Origin: Spirochaetia bacterium
Lineage (GTDB): Bacteria; Spirochaetota; Spirochaetia; Treponematales; Breznakiellaceae
Direction of reading: 5' to 3'
Assembly: GCA_025997755.1 (NCBI GenBank)
Contig: BNVA01000122.1
Location: forward strand, 1-5,784
DNA length: 5,784 nt
Shown: positions 1-5,784 of the stretch, one piece after another
Numbering within the stretch: the stretch's first letter is position 1
How the letters are laid out: every line of letters starts with the position of its first letter
The notes under the pieces: model-generated
Told to the model about the DNA's origin: nothing
The model's database searches: none
The model's input: the letters and a program-made list of their open reading frames with translations, nothing else
Made by a program: the position numbers and the translations under genes

Positions 1-49
1 GTCCTGTGATAACAATATTCATTCGTTCAGTCTGATTATCGACACCCAT
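1..49 (-). CDS. cysN: Sulfate adenylyltransferase large subunit CysN (N-terminal 16 codons, runs off left edge)
   Basis: Reading leftward from the ATG at 49, the only visible residues are MGVDNQTERMNIVITG, after which the window ends. The run NIVITG is the beta strand leading into the P-loop of translation-factor-type GTPases, where a G-H-V-D-H-G-K-S/T stretch would be expected next. In this position, directly after cysD, the natural candidate is CysN, the GTPase subunit that couples GTP hydrolysis to APS synthesis by CysD. The start ATG shares its A with the cysD stop (TGATG), so translation is probably coupled. A second Met at residue 10 could also serve as the start. The identification rests on context plus 16 residues. 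Whether the protein carries a fused APS kinase (CysC) domain cannot be seen. Confidence 0.8.
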   Translation of the reverse strand, partial: MGVDNQTERMNIVITG

Positions 50-927
50 CACATATACCCTTCTTTCCGCAGTGTTTCCAAGGTGCCGCCGCCGTCTTTA
101 TCCTGCGCTCTGCCGGAACGTTCCGCGATATTGCGGAATTTGCCGCTTTTTAATTCTTCAATAATTTCTGACGGATTATGCGCATCCGAATCAACAGGAA
201 ATGTACACGGGTAGCAGCCCAGCGAACGGAAGCGTTTACCATCACCCTGATTGTAGTAAATTGAAATTGTAGGTATCTTTTCTTTTTCGATGTATTCCCA
301 AATATCTAACTCTGTCCAATCCAAAAGCGGATGTACACGTACATGGGTGTGCGGGGCGAATTCGGTTTTGTAGAGATTCCACAATTCAGGCGGCTGGGCG
401 CTTGCGTCCCATTCGCTTTTTTCGTCCCGCGTGGAAAACACACGCTCCTTTGAGCGGCTCCCTTCCTCGTCGCTGCGTACGCCGACGATAACGGCGTTAT
501 ACGCTTCCGCTTTTTCAAATTCTTCCCAACTGTATTTTTTCGGATCGTAGATACGCCGCGCTCCTGTGCCGTCGAGAGTTTCGCGTAACGGAATTGTTTT
601 TAATTCCTTACAGCACGTTATACGATCAAGCCCGTCCGGAAAAGTACGTTTTTCGGCAAGCGCTTTTTTATTTTGTCCTACGACAAGGCGCAAATGTAAT
701 TCTTTTGCCAGTCTGTCGCGGTAGGAAATCATTTCCGGTATTTTATAATTTGTATCAATGTGTATAAGCTCAAACGGCACATGACCAAAAAACGCTTTCT
801 TGGCAAGCCACAACAGTACAGTACTGTCTTTTCCGATAGACCAGAGCATACCGGTATTTTTAAACGATTTATACGCTTCACGTATGATAAAGACGCTCTG
901 CGCTTCTAATTTTTCCAGTCGTTCCAT
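49..927 (-). CDS. cysD: Sulfate adenylyltransferase small subunit CysD (ATP sulfurylase, cysteine-rich variant)
   Basis: This is the catalytic subunit of the heterodimeric ATP sulfurylase, which makes APS and pyrophosphate from sulfate and ATP in the cytoplasm together with CysN. The protein is 292 residues, close to the roughly 300 of E. coli CysD. It shows the N-type ATP pyrophosphatase PP-loop SIGKDST (30-36), the family block GVRSDEEGSRSKERVF (149-164), LLDWTELDIWEYI (201-213) and a C-terminal GRAQDKDGGG-LRKEGYM region. The reading frame is open up to 1041, but the extra 38 residues lie inside cysH and have no family character. Met at 927 gives MERLEKLEAQ, which aligns with the E. coli N-terminus. 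No clear Shine-Dalgarno precedes it, and the start lies 7 bases after the cysH stop, so coupling is likely. Unlike E. coli CysD as I recall it, this protein has C105-C106 and C238-x-x-C241, the spacing style of iron-sulfur APS reductases. Confidence 0.93.
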   Translation of the reverse strand: MERLEKLEAQSVFIIREAYKSFKNTGMLWSIGKDSTVLLWLAKKAFFGHVPFELIHIDTNYKIPEMISYRDRLAKELHLRLVVGQNKKALAEKRTFPDGLDRITCCKELKTIPLRETLDGTGARRIYDPKKYSWEEFEKAEAYNAVIVGVRSDEEGSRSKERVFSTRDEKSEWDASAQPPELWNLYKTEFAPHTHVRVHPLLDWTELDIWEYIEKEKIPTISIYYNQGDGKRFRSLGCYPCTFPVDSDAHNPSEIIEELKSGKFRNIAERSGRAQDKDGGGTLETLRKEGYM

Positions 928-934
928 ATTGATT

Positions 935-1597
935 TTACAGCTTGACGTGCAAGCCGCACTCCTTACAATCCGCTTTTTCCCACCACCAGCGGCCTGCGCG
1001 TATGTCCTCGCCTTCCTGCACGGCGCGGGTACAGGAAACACAGCCTATGCTTGTAAATCCTTGTGCATACAATGGGTGCAATGGTAAATTATTTTTTGCT
1101 ATATAATCCATAAGTTCTTTATGCGTCCAATCGTATAACGGATTGATTTTAAATATGCGGTGTTTTTCATCAAACTCTAATAACTGTAATTCCGTCCGCG
1201 TAACGGACTGTCCACGCCGCATACCCGTTACCCAAGCGGCGCGTCCTTCAAGCGCGGCATCCAGCACATCAACTTTTCTTATTTGACAGCACATGTGCCG
1301 TTTTTCAAGACTTTCACGCATACCATATTCGCCAAGCTCCGCTTCCAGTTTTTTAATTTTATGTTTTACAGGATAATATTTTTTTATACTGATGTTAAAA
1401 AATTTTTCTACTGCGGTATGATACCCTTGTGTTTCGGAAAAGAGCTTGCCGGTATCAATCGTAAATACTTCAAGGTTATTAACTTTTGCGTCCAGCAGCA
1501 AATGCAAAACTGCAATATCCTCCGCCTGATAACTAAATGCAAGCAATATTTTTCCGTTGATTTTTTTTGTTATATCGTGTACATAATTGTTATTCAT
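935..1597 (-). CDS. cysH: Assimilatory APS reductase, [4Fe-4S] type, thioredoxin-dependent (CysH family)
   Basis: Predicted cytoplasmic reductase that converts APS to sulfite and AMP using thioredoxin. The protein is 220 residues. Visible motifs are [10 protein letters not shown] (21-30, substrate-binding loop of the PAPS/APS reductase fold), [12 protein letters not shown] (45-56), the pair C103-C104, [11 protein letters not shown] (124-134), GCVSC (C186, C189), and the C-terminal ECGLH with the catalytic cysteine C214. C103, C104, C186 and C189 are the four cluster ligands that separate APS reductases from classical PAPS reductases, which keep only the ECGLH cysteine. This favours APS over PAPS as substrate, and it fits a position beside cysDN with no visible APS kinase gene. 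The start ATG overlaps the cysA stop as ATGA. A GGAG lies 12 bases upstream (1610-1613), longer than ideal spacing. Codons 10-12 contain an A8 run. There is no thioredoxin-domain fusion, so an external reductant is needed. Confidence 0.92.
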   Translation of the reverse strand: MNNNYVHDITKKINGKILLAFSYQAEDIAVLHLLLDAKVNNLEVFTIDTGKLFSETQGYHTAVEKFFNISIKKYYPVKHKIKKLEAELGEYGMRESLEKRHMCCQIRKVDVLDAALEGRAAWVTGMRRGQSVTRTELQLLEFDEKHRIFKINPLYDWTHKELMDYIAKNNLPLHPLYAQGFTSIGCVSCTRAVQEGEDIRAGRWWWEKADCKECGLHVKL

Positions 1598-2664
1598 ATT
1601 GTATAATCACTCCATTGTTCGTCGGAAGAGTATATTCTGGCGCTTTCAAACCTTAAATACACAAAATCAACTTCGGCTTTTTTAATAGTAGTCCATTCGG
1701 ATTTACTTACATCCGCTTCAATGTTACGCTCCCCTTCCAATGTTTTAAGTTCCACACGGACACGGCTGCCTAACAAACGATACGAAATTATTTTTGCTTT
1801 GATCCCTTTGCCGGTATCATCAGACAGACTAAGGGTAATATCCTGCGGACGAACAAAAAATTTCACATCCTCGTCATCTTTCGGCGCGTCTTCAGATTTG
1901 TTTAGATCGATAGCCCCTTTTTTTAAACGGGCATGAAACAGATTAACATTTCCCAAAAAGCCGTACACAAAAGGATTTGCAGGATTATCGTAAACATCGT
2001 CCGGCGTGCCGCTCTGTTCAATCCTGCCTTTGTTCAGTATAACGATTGAATCTGAAACTTCAAGGGCTTCCTCCTGATCGTGGGTAACAAAGACACTCGT
2101 TACACGCAATTCATCGTTAAGGCGGCGCAGGCTTCTGCGCAATTCCTGCCGCACCTTTGCGTCTAACGCGCCGAACGGTTCGTCGAGCAGCAGCACCTTA
2201 GGCTCGACGGCAAGTGCGCGGGCAAGCGCGACACGCTGTTTTTGTCCGCCGGATAATTCCTGCGGCAGGCGGTTTGCCATTGATTGAAGCTGCACCATCG
2301 ACAAAAGCCGTAAAACCCGCTCCTTTATTTCCACTTTTGACGGGCGTGTTTTACGCGGCCGTATGTTAAGACCAAACGCAACATTATCAAATACGCTCAT
2401 GTGTTTAAAAAGCGCATAATGCTGAAAGACAAAACCTACGCCGCGATCACGTATCTGTTTGTTTGTAGTATCCACGCCGAAAAAAATCACCGCGCCCGAG
2501 TCGACGGTTTCCAGCCCTGCGATGATCCTGAGCAATGTTGTCTTACCGGAGCCGGACGGTCCCAATAATGCGGTGATCTGTCCTTCCGGTATGTTAAGCT
2601 GTACATTGTCCAATGCCGTGAAATCTCCAAACTTTTTTGATATGTGATCAATTTGTATACTCAT
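1594..2664 (-). CDS. cysA: Sulfate/thiosulfate ABC transporter ATP-binding protein CysA
   Basis: ATPase subunit that powers sulfate import through CysT/CysW at the cytoplasmic face of the inner membrane. The protein is 356 residues, typical for CysA. It has Walker A GPSGSGKT (35-42), Q-loop Q81 in FVFQHYALF, signature LSGGQKQR (137-144), Walker B LLLDEP (158-163), D-loop GALD (165-168) and the switch histidine H195 in VTHDQEEAL. The sequence [17 protein letters not shown] (225-241) is the usual CysA linker, followed by a TOBE-like regulatory domain (about 243-345) containing FFVRPQDI. The start at 2664 is set by AAAGGAAG ending 4 bases upstream. Its 3' end overlaps cysH by four bases. Related ATPases include those for molybdate, spermidine and iron, but the neighbours and linker make sulfate the clear choice. 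Thiosulfate may also be carried. Confidence 0.95.
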   Translation of the reverse strand: MSIQIDHISKKFGDFTALDNVQLNIPEGQITALLGPSGSGKTTLLRIIAGLETVDSGAVIFFGVDTTNKQIRDRGVGFVFQHYALFKHMSVFDNVAFGLNIRPRKTRPSKVEIKERVLRLLSMVQLQSMANRLPQELSGGQKQRVALARALAVEPKVLLLDEPFGALDAKVRQELRRSLRRLNDELRVTSVFVTHDQEEALEVSDSIVILNKGRIEQSGTPDDVYDNPANPFVYGFLGNVNLFHARLKKGAIDLNKSEDAPKDDEDVKFFVRPQDITLSLSDDTGKGIKAKIISYRLLGSRVRVELKTLEGERNIEADVSKSEWTTIKKAEVDFVYLRFESARIYSSDEQWSDYTI

Positions 2665-2670
2665 ACTACT

Positions 2671-2675
2671 TCCTT
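2671..2675 (-). promoter_or_regulatory. Ribosome binding site of cysA
   Basis: On the minus strand AAGGA sits 6 bases before the cysA ATG, inside the 30-base cysW-cysA gap. This is the only internal junction with space for independent initiation, so cysA translation need not depend on cysW coupling. The rest of the gap (to 2694) shows no hairpin or promoter I can support. Confidence 0.7.
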
Positions 2676-2694
2676 TATTTACTATCCCCTATTT

Positions 2695-3537
2695 TTATAC
2701 CTGATGTTTCTTTCGCTGTTCCGCAATAAATTTTTCGATAATTGTTTTTACAATAATCGTTACCAATGCTATAAGCGTTAAAAGCGATGCGACGGCAAAC
2801 GCGGCATTAAACATATATTCACCATATAAAATATCAATGTAGAGCGGCATCGTTGTGGTAACGCCGCGTATTAATCCCGACACAACTGACACCGCTCCAA
2901 ACTCACCGATTGAGCGGGCGTTTGTTAGTACAACACCGTACAACAATCCCCATTTGATGTTAGGCAGCGTTACCTTCCAAAATATCTGAAAGCCCCGCGC
3001 TCCCAATGTAAGGGCGGCTTCCTCATCATCCTTGCCCATTTCCTGCATAAGCGGAATAAGTTCGCGGGCTACAAACGGAAATGTTACAAAAGCCGTTGCG
3101 ATCACAATTCCCGGAATGGCAAATACAATTTTGATATTGTGAGTGCTGAGCCAATGACCAAACCAGCCGAAAGAACCAAACAAAAATATAAATAACAAAC
3201 CGGCGATAACAGGAGAAATAGCAAATGGAATTTCAATCAGGGTGATCAAAATATTTTTGCCTCTAAAATTAAATTTGGTAATTGCCCATGCCAATAGAAC
3301 GCCGAAAAATGTATTCACCGGAACGCAGATCAGCGCTGTAAGCAGTGTCAGTTTTATCGAATTAAAAACATCATGACCTAAAAGCGCGGCGGCATAAACT
3401 TTAAGACCGCCGTCAAAGGCATGAGTAAATATAGTCCACAACGGCAGAAAGACAAACACGCTTAAAAACAAAAGTGTTATGACTATCAATATAGGTTTTA
3501 AAATATAAGGTTCCTGCGTTGTTGAAAGAGTTTTCAT
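2695..3537 (-). CDS. cysW: Sulfate ABC transporter permease CysW
   Basis: One of the two integral membrane permeases of the sulfate importer. With the start at 3537 the protein is 280 residues, close to the usual 280-290. About six hydrophobic spans can be seen (roughly 14-36, 57-87, 99-123, 137-160, 197-223, 243-266). The cytoplasmic EAA loop, which contacts CysA, is EEAALTLGA followed by RGFQIFWKVTLPNI (172-194). ARSIGEFGAVSVVSG (207-221) is a CysW hallmark. The frame is open to 3603, but that would add 22 basic residues read out of frame inside cysT. The ATG at 3537 has GGAG six bases upstream and overlaps the cysT stop as ATGA, so it is preferred. Assignment as CysW rather than CysT follows from gene order and the SIGEFGAVSVVSG segment. 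Confidence 0.93.
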   Translation of the reverse strand: MKTLSTTQEPYILKPILIVITLLFLSVFVFLPLWTIFTHAFDGGLKVYAAALLGHDVFNSIKLTLLTALICVPVNTFFGVLLAWAITKFNFRGKNILITLIEIPFAISPVIAGLLFIFLFGSFGWFGHWLSTHNIKIVFAIPGIVIATAFVTFPFVARELIPLMQEMGKDDEEAALTLGARGFQIFWKVTLPNIKWGLLYGVVLTNARSIGEFGAVSVVSGLIRGVTTTMPLYIDILYGEYMFNAAFAVASLLTLIALVTIIVKTIIEKFIAEQRKKHQV

Positions 3538-4361
3538 TTTTTTCTCCAATTTTTTGCAAATGCCTGTAAAAGATTTACGCACAAAAGCAGGATAAATGCG
3601 CAAAAGAGCATACTCACTCCAATTGCGCTCGCTCCCTTGTAATCAAACTGCATAAGTTTTTTTATGATGAGGAGCGGCACAATCTCACTTTCATAAGGCA
3701 TATTGCTTGAAATAAAAATTACCGATCCGTATTCGCCTAGTCCCCGCGCAAACGCCATCGCAAATCCGGTAAGAAGCGCCGGAAAAATCGACGGAAAAAT
3801 AACTTTTAAAAATGTCAAATAAAAGTTCGCGCCAAGGCTTGCAGCCGCCTCCTCAACTTCTTTGTCGAGTTCCTCAATAACCGGCTGCACGGTGCGCACA
3901 ACAAACGGCAGCCCTATAAAGATAAGCGCGATAACTATGCCCGCTTTTGAAAATCCTATGATAACGCCAAACTTTCCCAAAAATTTTCCCAATATCCCAT
4001 TAGGCGAAAACACTGTGGCAAGCGCGATACCTGCCACCGATGTAGGAATAGCGAACGGCAGATCGATAAAGGCGTCTAAAATACGTTTGCCAAAAAATTT
4101 ATACCGCGTTAAAACCCATGCAATAACAAGCCCGAAAAAGAAATTGATAAGCGCGGCAAAAAATGTTGACGAAAGCGAAATTTTAAATGCGGCAAGTACT
4201 CTGTCGTCTAACACAATATGAAAAAATTCTTTTGGCGTTAGATGCGCCGAATAGATCACAAGCGCGCTTAACGGAATTAAAATTAAGAATGACATGTAAG
4301 TTAGTGATAATCCCAAACTTAATCCAAAGCCGGGCAGGCGCGCCGTGTTTTTCTGTTTCAT
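3534..4361 (-). CDS. cysT: Sulfate ABC transporter permease CysT (CysU)
   Basis: Partner permease of CysW in the sulfate importer, and the first permease gene after the binding protein. The protein is 275 residues, as expected for the family. It has about six hydrophobic spans (roughly 13-38, 59-84, 97-118, 138-157, 192-216, 245-266). The EAA loop is EEAAASLGANFYLTFLKVIF (170-189), and GLGEYGSVIFISSNMP (207-222) is a CysT hallmark. The segment IDLPFAIPTSVAG (99-111) is also typical. The ATG lies only 3 bases after the sbp stop and has just a weak AAAGA-like Shine-Dalgarno, so translation probably depends on ribosomes finishing sbp. Such coupling would keep permease output below that of the binding protein, the usual pattern in ABC importers. 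Its last codons sit on an A7 run that also forms the cysW start. Confidence 0.94.
   Translation of the reverse strand: MKQKNTARLPGFGLSLGLSLTYMSFLILIPLSALVIYSAHLTPKEFFHIVLDDRVLAAFKISLSSTFFAALINFFFGLVIAWVLTRYKFFGKRILDAFIDLPFAIPTSVAGIALATVFSPNGILGKFLGKFGVIIGFSKAGIVIALIFIGLPFVVRTVQPVIEELDKEVEEAAASLGANFYLTFLKVIFPSIFPALLTGFAMAFARGLGEYGSVIFISSNMPYESEIVPLLIIKKLMQFDYKGASAIGVSMLFCAFILLLCVNLLQAFAKNWRKK
3544..3547 (-). promoter_or_regulatory. Ribosome binding site that fixes the cysW start
   Basis: On the minus strand GGAG is followed by six A residues and then the ATG at 3537. It lies within the last codons of cysT. This spacing picks the ATG at 3537 over the upstream in-frame ATG at 3603. Confidence 0.75.
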
Positions 4362-4364
4362 TCT

Positions 4365-5438
4365 TTATTTCTTTTTTAGGTCCGTATAAAGTTTGTCGAA
4401 TTGAGCGCCGTCGGAAAAATGCTCTGTCTGAGCTTTGCGCCAACCGCCGAACACATCATCAATCGTGATAAGGCGGAGTTTAGGAAATTGATCCGCAAAC
4501 TTCGCAACAATTTCCGGATCGCGCGGTCGGTAATAATTTTCTCCGGCAACGGTCTGTCCCTCCTTGCTGTAAAGAAAGGTAAGATAGTCTTTGGCTATCT
4601 GTTCCGTACCGCGTCTTTTCACCACCTCGTCTACCCACGCGACGGAAGGCTCGGCAAGTATACTCAAACTGGGAACGACAATCTCAAAATTACCCTTACC
4701 AAGCTCATTGATCGAAAGGAATGCTTCGTTTTCCCATGCTAACAGTACATCGCCCAAACCGCGTTGAACAAAAGTGTTTGTAGACCCCCGCGCACCGGAA
4801 TCCAAAACCGGTACATTGGCATAGATTTTTTTAACAAAATCAAAAGCCGCCTGCTCGCTGCCGTATTTTTCCAACGCATAAGCCCAAGCTGCAAGGTAAT
4901 TCCAACGCGCACCGCCGGAAGTTTTCGGGTCCGGCGTGATGATCTGTACCCTACCGGTGGCAAGGTCGTCCCAGTCCTTGATGTTTTTGGGATTACCGGC
5001 GCGGACAAGGAATACAATAGTCGAGGTGTAAGGAGCGCTGTTGTCAGGCAGCCGCGAAATCCAGTTCCCTTCGATAATATGGCGGGCATCGACTATAGCG
5101 TCAATGTCGTAAGCAAGCGCAAGTGTAACCACATCGGCTTCCAAACCTTCGATAACCGCGCGAGCCTGCCCGCCCGAACCGCCATGCGACTGGTTTACCG
5201 TGATGGTTTTACCGGTCTTTGCTTTATAATACGCAGCAAATTTTTCGTTAAAAGCGCGGTACAATTCCCGCGTCGGGTCGTACGACACATTTAGTAAGGT
5301 TACTTCCTTTGCTTCCGATGCGCCGACGCCTTCCACGCCGGTTTTTTTACCCGAGCAAGACAGCGTTAAGCCAACCGCAAATAAAATCAAAGCGATAAAC
5401 CCAAACTGAACCCAACTACCGAAAATCCTTTTTTTCAT
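4365..5438 (-). CDS. sbp: Sulfate-binding lipoprotein of the ABC importer (Sbp/CysP family)
   Basis: Extracytoplasmic receptor that captures sulfate and delivers it to CysT/CysW. The protein is 357 residues. The N-terminus is basic (MKKR), followed by a hydrophobic stretch (11-26) and TLSC with cysteine C28, which suggests a lipoprotein cleaved before C28. The -3 Thr and -2 Leu are not canonical but fit relaxed lipoboxes. The mature part follows E. coli Sbp closely as I recall it: VSYDPTREL (51-59), [11 protein letters not shown] (82-92), [18 protein letters not shown] (129-146), [12 protein letters not shown] (174-185), [11 protein letters not shown] (213-223), AWENEAF (234-240), YYRPRD (302-307) and DDVFGGW (327-333). 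These blocks carry the sulfate-binding contacts. The start has an excellent Shine-Dalgarno. It is the first gene of the operon. Thiosulfate is possible as a second ligand, but the segments resemble Sbp more than CysP. Confidence 0.95.
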   Translation of the reverse strand: MKKRIFGSWVQFGFIALILFAVGLTLSCSGKKTGVEGVGASEAKEVTLLNVSYDPTRELYRAFNEKFAAYYKAKTGKTITVNQSHGGSGGQARAVIEGLEADVVTLALAYDIDAIVDARHIIEGNWISRLPDNSAPYTSTIVFLVRAGNPKNIKDWDDLATGRVQIITPDPKTSGGARWNYLAAWAYALEKYGSEQAAFDFVKKIYANVPVLDSGARGSTNTFVQRGLGDVLLAWENEAFLSINELGKGNFEIVVPSLSILAEPSVAWVDEVVKRRGTEQIAKDYLTFLYSKEGQTVAGENYYRPRDPEIVAKFADQFPKLRLITIDDVFGGWRKAQTEHFSDGAQFDKLYTDLKKK

Positions 5439-5444
5439 GTTCTT

Positions 5445-5450
5445 CTCCTT
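5445..5450 (-). promoter_or_regulatory. Strong ribosome binding site of sbp
   Basis: On the minus strand AAGGAG sits 6 bases before the ATG at 5438. It is the best Shine-Dalgarno in the operon, consistent with the binding protein being made in excess over the permeases. Confidence 0.85.
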
Positions 5451-5468
5451 TTGAAATACATTGAAAAT

Positions 5469-5502
5469 ATATCCTATAAAGACGATTTGTTTAGTAGGAT
5501 AT
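5469..5502. promoter_or_regulatory. Inverted repeat at the sbp transcription start, candidate operator or 5' hairpin
   Basis: ATATCCTA (5469-5476) and TAGGATAT (5495-5502) form a perfect 8-base inverted repeat with an 18-base spacer. It begins only four bases after the -10 box of the predicted sbp promoter, so it spans about +1 to +34. A repressor bound here could block initiation. Read as RNA it could also form a hairpin with a large loop at the very 5' end of the transcript. On the minus strand the promoter-proximal arm extends to ATATCCTACTAAA, which resembles half of Rrf2-family sites (IscR/CymR-like) as I recall them. That resemblance is a weak inference, and no regulator gene is in the window. 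Confidence 0.5.
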
Positions 5503-5506
5503 GAAG

Positions 5507-5535
5507 AGCTTACAAAGTCTCCAAAATTATGTCAA
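5507..5535 (-). promoter_or_regulatory. Sigma-70-type promoter of the sbp-cys operon
   Basis: On the minus strand there is a perfect TTGACA -35 box (5530-5535), a 17-base spacer, and TAAGCT (5507-5512) as -10. The -10 matches TATAAT at three positions, including the critical second A and final T. The predicted start near 5500 gives a leader of about 60 bases before the sbp ATG. A strong -35 with a weak -10 suits a regulated promoter. Confidence 0.65.
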
Positions 5536-5605
5536 GCGGATTTTTAGGCAAACTTCAATTCGCAGCCGCAAGAAGAATATTTCGCTGTAGTTTTTCTTTT
5601 TTGTT

Positions 5606-5614
5606 TGTTATACT
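5606..5614 (+). promoter_or_regulatory. Extended -10 promoter of the divergent gene
   Basis: TGTTATACT contains TATACT (5609-5614) preceded by TGn, which is an extended -10. No convincing -35 box lies 16-18 bases upstream, which extended -10 promoters can tolerate. The start would be near 5621, leaving a very short leader before the TTG codon at 5634. Confidence 0.5.
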
Positions 5615-5622
5615 ATAGCCTT

Positions 5623-5627
5623 AGAGG
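5623..5627 (+). promoter_or_regulatory. Ribosome binding site supporting the TTG start at 5634
   Basis: AGAGG followed by a six-base spacer (TAAAAA) places TTG at 5634. An in-frame TAA at 5628-5630 rules out any earlier start. The first in-frame ATG (5676) has no Shine-Dalgarno and would cut into the conserved region, so TTG is preferred. Confidence 0.6.
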
Positions 5628-5633
5628 TAAAAA

Positions 5634-5784
5634 TTGGTTCAGTTTGCCCCCGACGATGACATTATAGATATTTGCATGGACAATGTGTTCAAGGCAGTTT
5701 TCACAAAAGACCGGCCGGAATCTCGTGGAGCATTGTCAAAATTGCTGTCGGTATTCATAGGGCGAAAGCTTACTGTCGTTACGA
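5634..5784 (+). CDS. Rpn-family PD-(D/E)XK nuclease / putative transposase, N-terminal part only (runs off right edge)
   Basis: From the TTG at 5634, 50 codons are open to the window end. The visible protein begins with an acidic segment FAPDDDIIDI and continues with MDNVFKAVFTKDRPESRGAL and SKLLSVFIGRKLTVVT. The D-x-x-F-K-x-x-F start followed by S-R-x-x-L-x-x-L-L-x-x-F-I-G matches, from memory, the N-terminus of the Rpn/PDDEXK 'putative transposase' family, which has many paralogues in Treponema. Members are related to RpnA-type recombination-promoting nucleases. The catalytic residues lie beyond the edge, so activity cannot be judged. It is divergent from the cys operon and shares its 195-base upstream region, with no functional link implied. 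It could be intact or a decayed copy. Confidence 0.7.
   Translation, partial: MVQFAPDDDIIDICMDNVFKAVFTKDRPESRGALSKLLSVFIGRKLTVVT

Noticed and set aside
928..1041. An N-terminal extension of CysD by 38 residues starting at 1041
   Set aside because: The extension is read out of frame inside the conserved cysteine-rich end of cysH and has no CysD-like residues. The Met at 927 matches the family N-terminus.
1561..1568. A8 homopolymer (coding strand) in codons 10-12 of cysH as a phase-variation or slippage tract
   Set aside because: It encodes ordinary Thr-Lys-Lys-Ile, the frame is intact, and the A/T-rich composition makes such runs common here (A7 runs also occur at the sbp and cysW starts). 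A metabolic enzyme is an unlikely phase-variable gene.
3538..3603. An N-terminal extension of CysW by 22 residues starting at 3603
   Set aside because: It overlaps conserved cysT coding sequence, and the ATG at 3537 has a well-spaced GGAG.
4764..5294. A 176-codon plus-strand open frame opposite sbp
   Set aside because: It lies entirely antisense to a gene with full-length family conservation, has no Shine-Dalgarno I can see and no recognisable domain. It is a shadow of codon use in sbp.
5451..5466. Direct repeat TTGAAA-N4-TTGAAA in the sbp leader
   Set aside because: Only two six-base AT-rich copies 10 bases apart, between the candidate operator and the ribosome binding site. Too short to support a site.
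5547..5648. 8-base inverted repeat GGCAAACT (5547-5554) and AGTTTGCC (5641-5648)
   Set aside because: The arms are 86 bases apart, and one lies inside the coding start of the divergent gene. Without conservation data it is likely chance.

Overview
The window holds one tightly packed minus-strand operon for sulfate uptake and activation, read from right to left: sbp, cysT, cysW, cysA, cysH, cysD, and the first codons of cysN, which runs off the left edge. A short divergent plus-strand gene of the Rpn/PD-(D/E)XK 'putative transposase' type starts at the right edge. No RNA genes, CRISPR arrays, insertion-sequence ends or terminators were seen. No terminator is expected, because the operon continues past base 1.

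The products form a pathway. Sbp is a predicted lipid-anchored sulfate-binding protein. CysT and CysW are the membrane permeases and CysA is the ATPase, so together they import sulfate. CysD and CysN are the two subunits of ATP sulfurylase, which makes adenosine 5'-phosphosulfate (APS). CysH carries the two cysteine pairs of iron-sulfur APS reductases, so it probably reduces APS directly to sulfite without a PAPS step. No APS kinase or sulfite reductase lies in the window, although an APS kinase domain could still be present in or after the unseen part of cysN.

Gene packing is extreme: cysT/cysW and cysA/cysH overlap by ATGA, cysD/cysN overlap by TGATG, and sbp/cysT and cysH/cysD are 3 and 7 bases apart. 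Only cysW/cysA has a modest 30-base gap. The 195-base region between sbp and the divergent gene holds both promoters. On the sbp side there is a perfect TTGACA -35 box, a weaker -10 box, and an 8+8 base inverted repeat at the predicted transcription start, which is the best candidate for an operator.

Organism: probably a spirochaete of the Treponema type, with moderate confidence. The N-terminus of the divergent gene matches my memory of a family named from Treponema denticola paralogues, and the Sbp signal peptide has a relaxed, spirochaete-like lipobox. Base composition is moderately AT-rich by eye. This is inference, since no taxonomic marker gene is present. Overall the operon is made of known families. 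The points worth a second look are the putative operator, the iron-sulfur-like cysteine pattern in CysD, and the occurrence of a full sulfate-import and activation set in a possible spirochaete.
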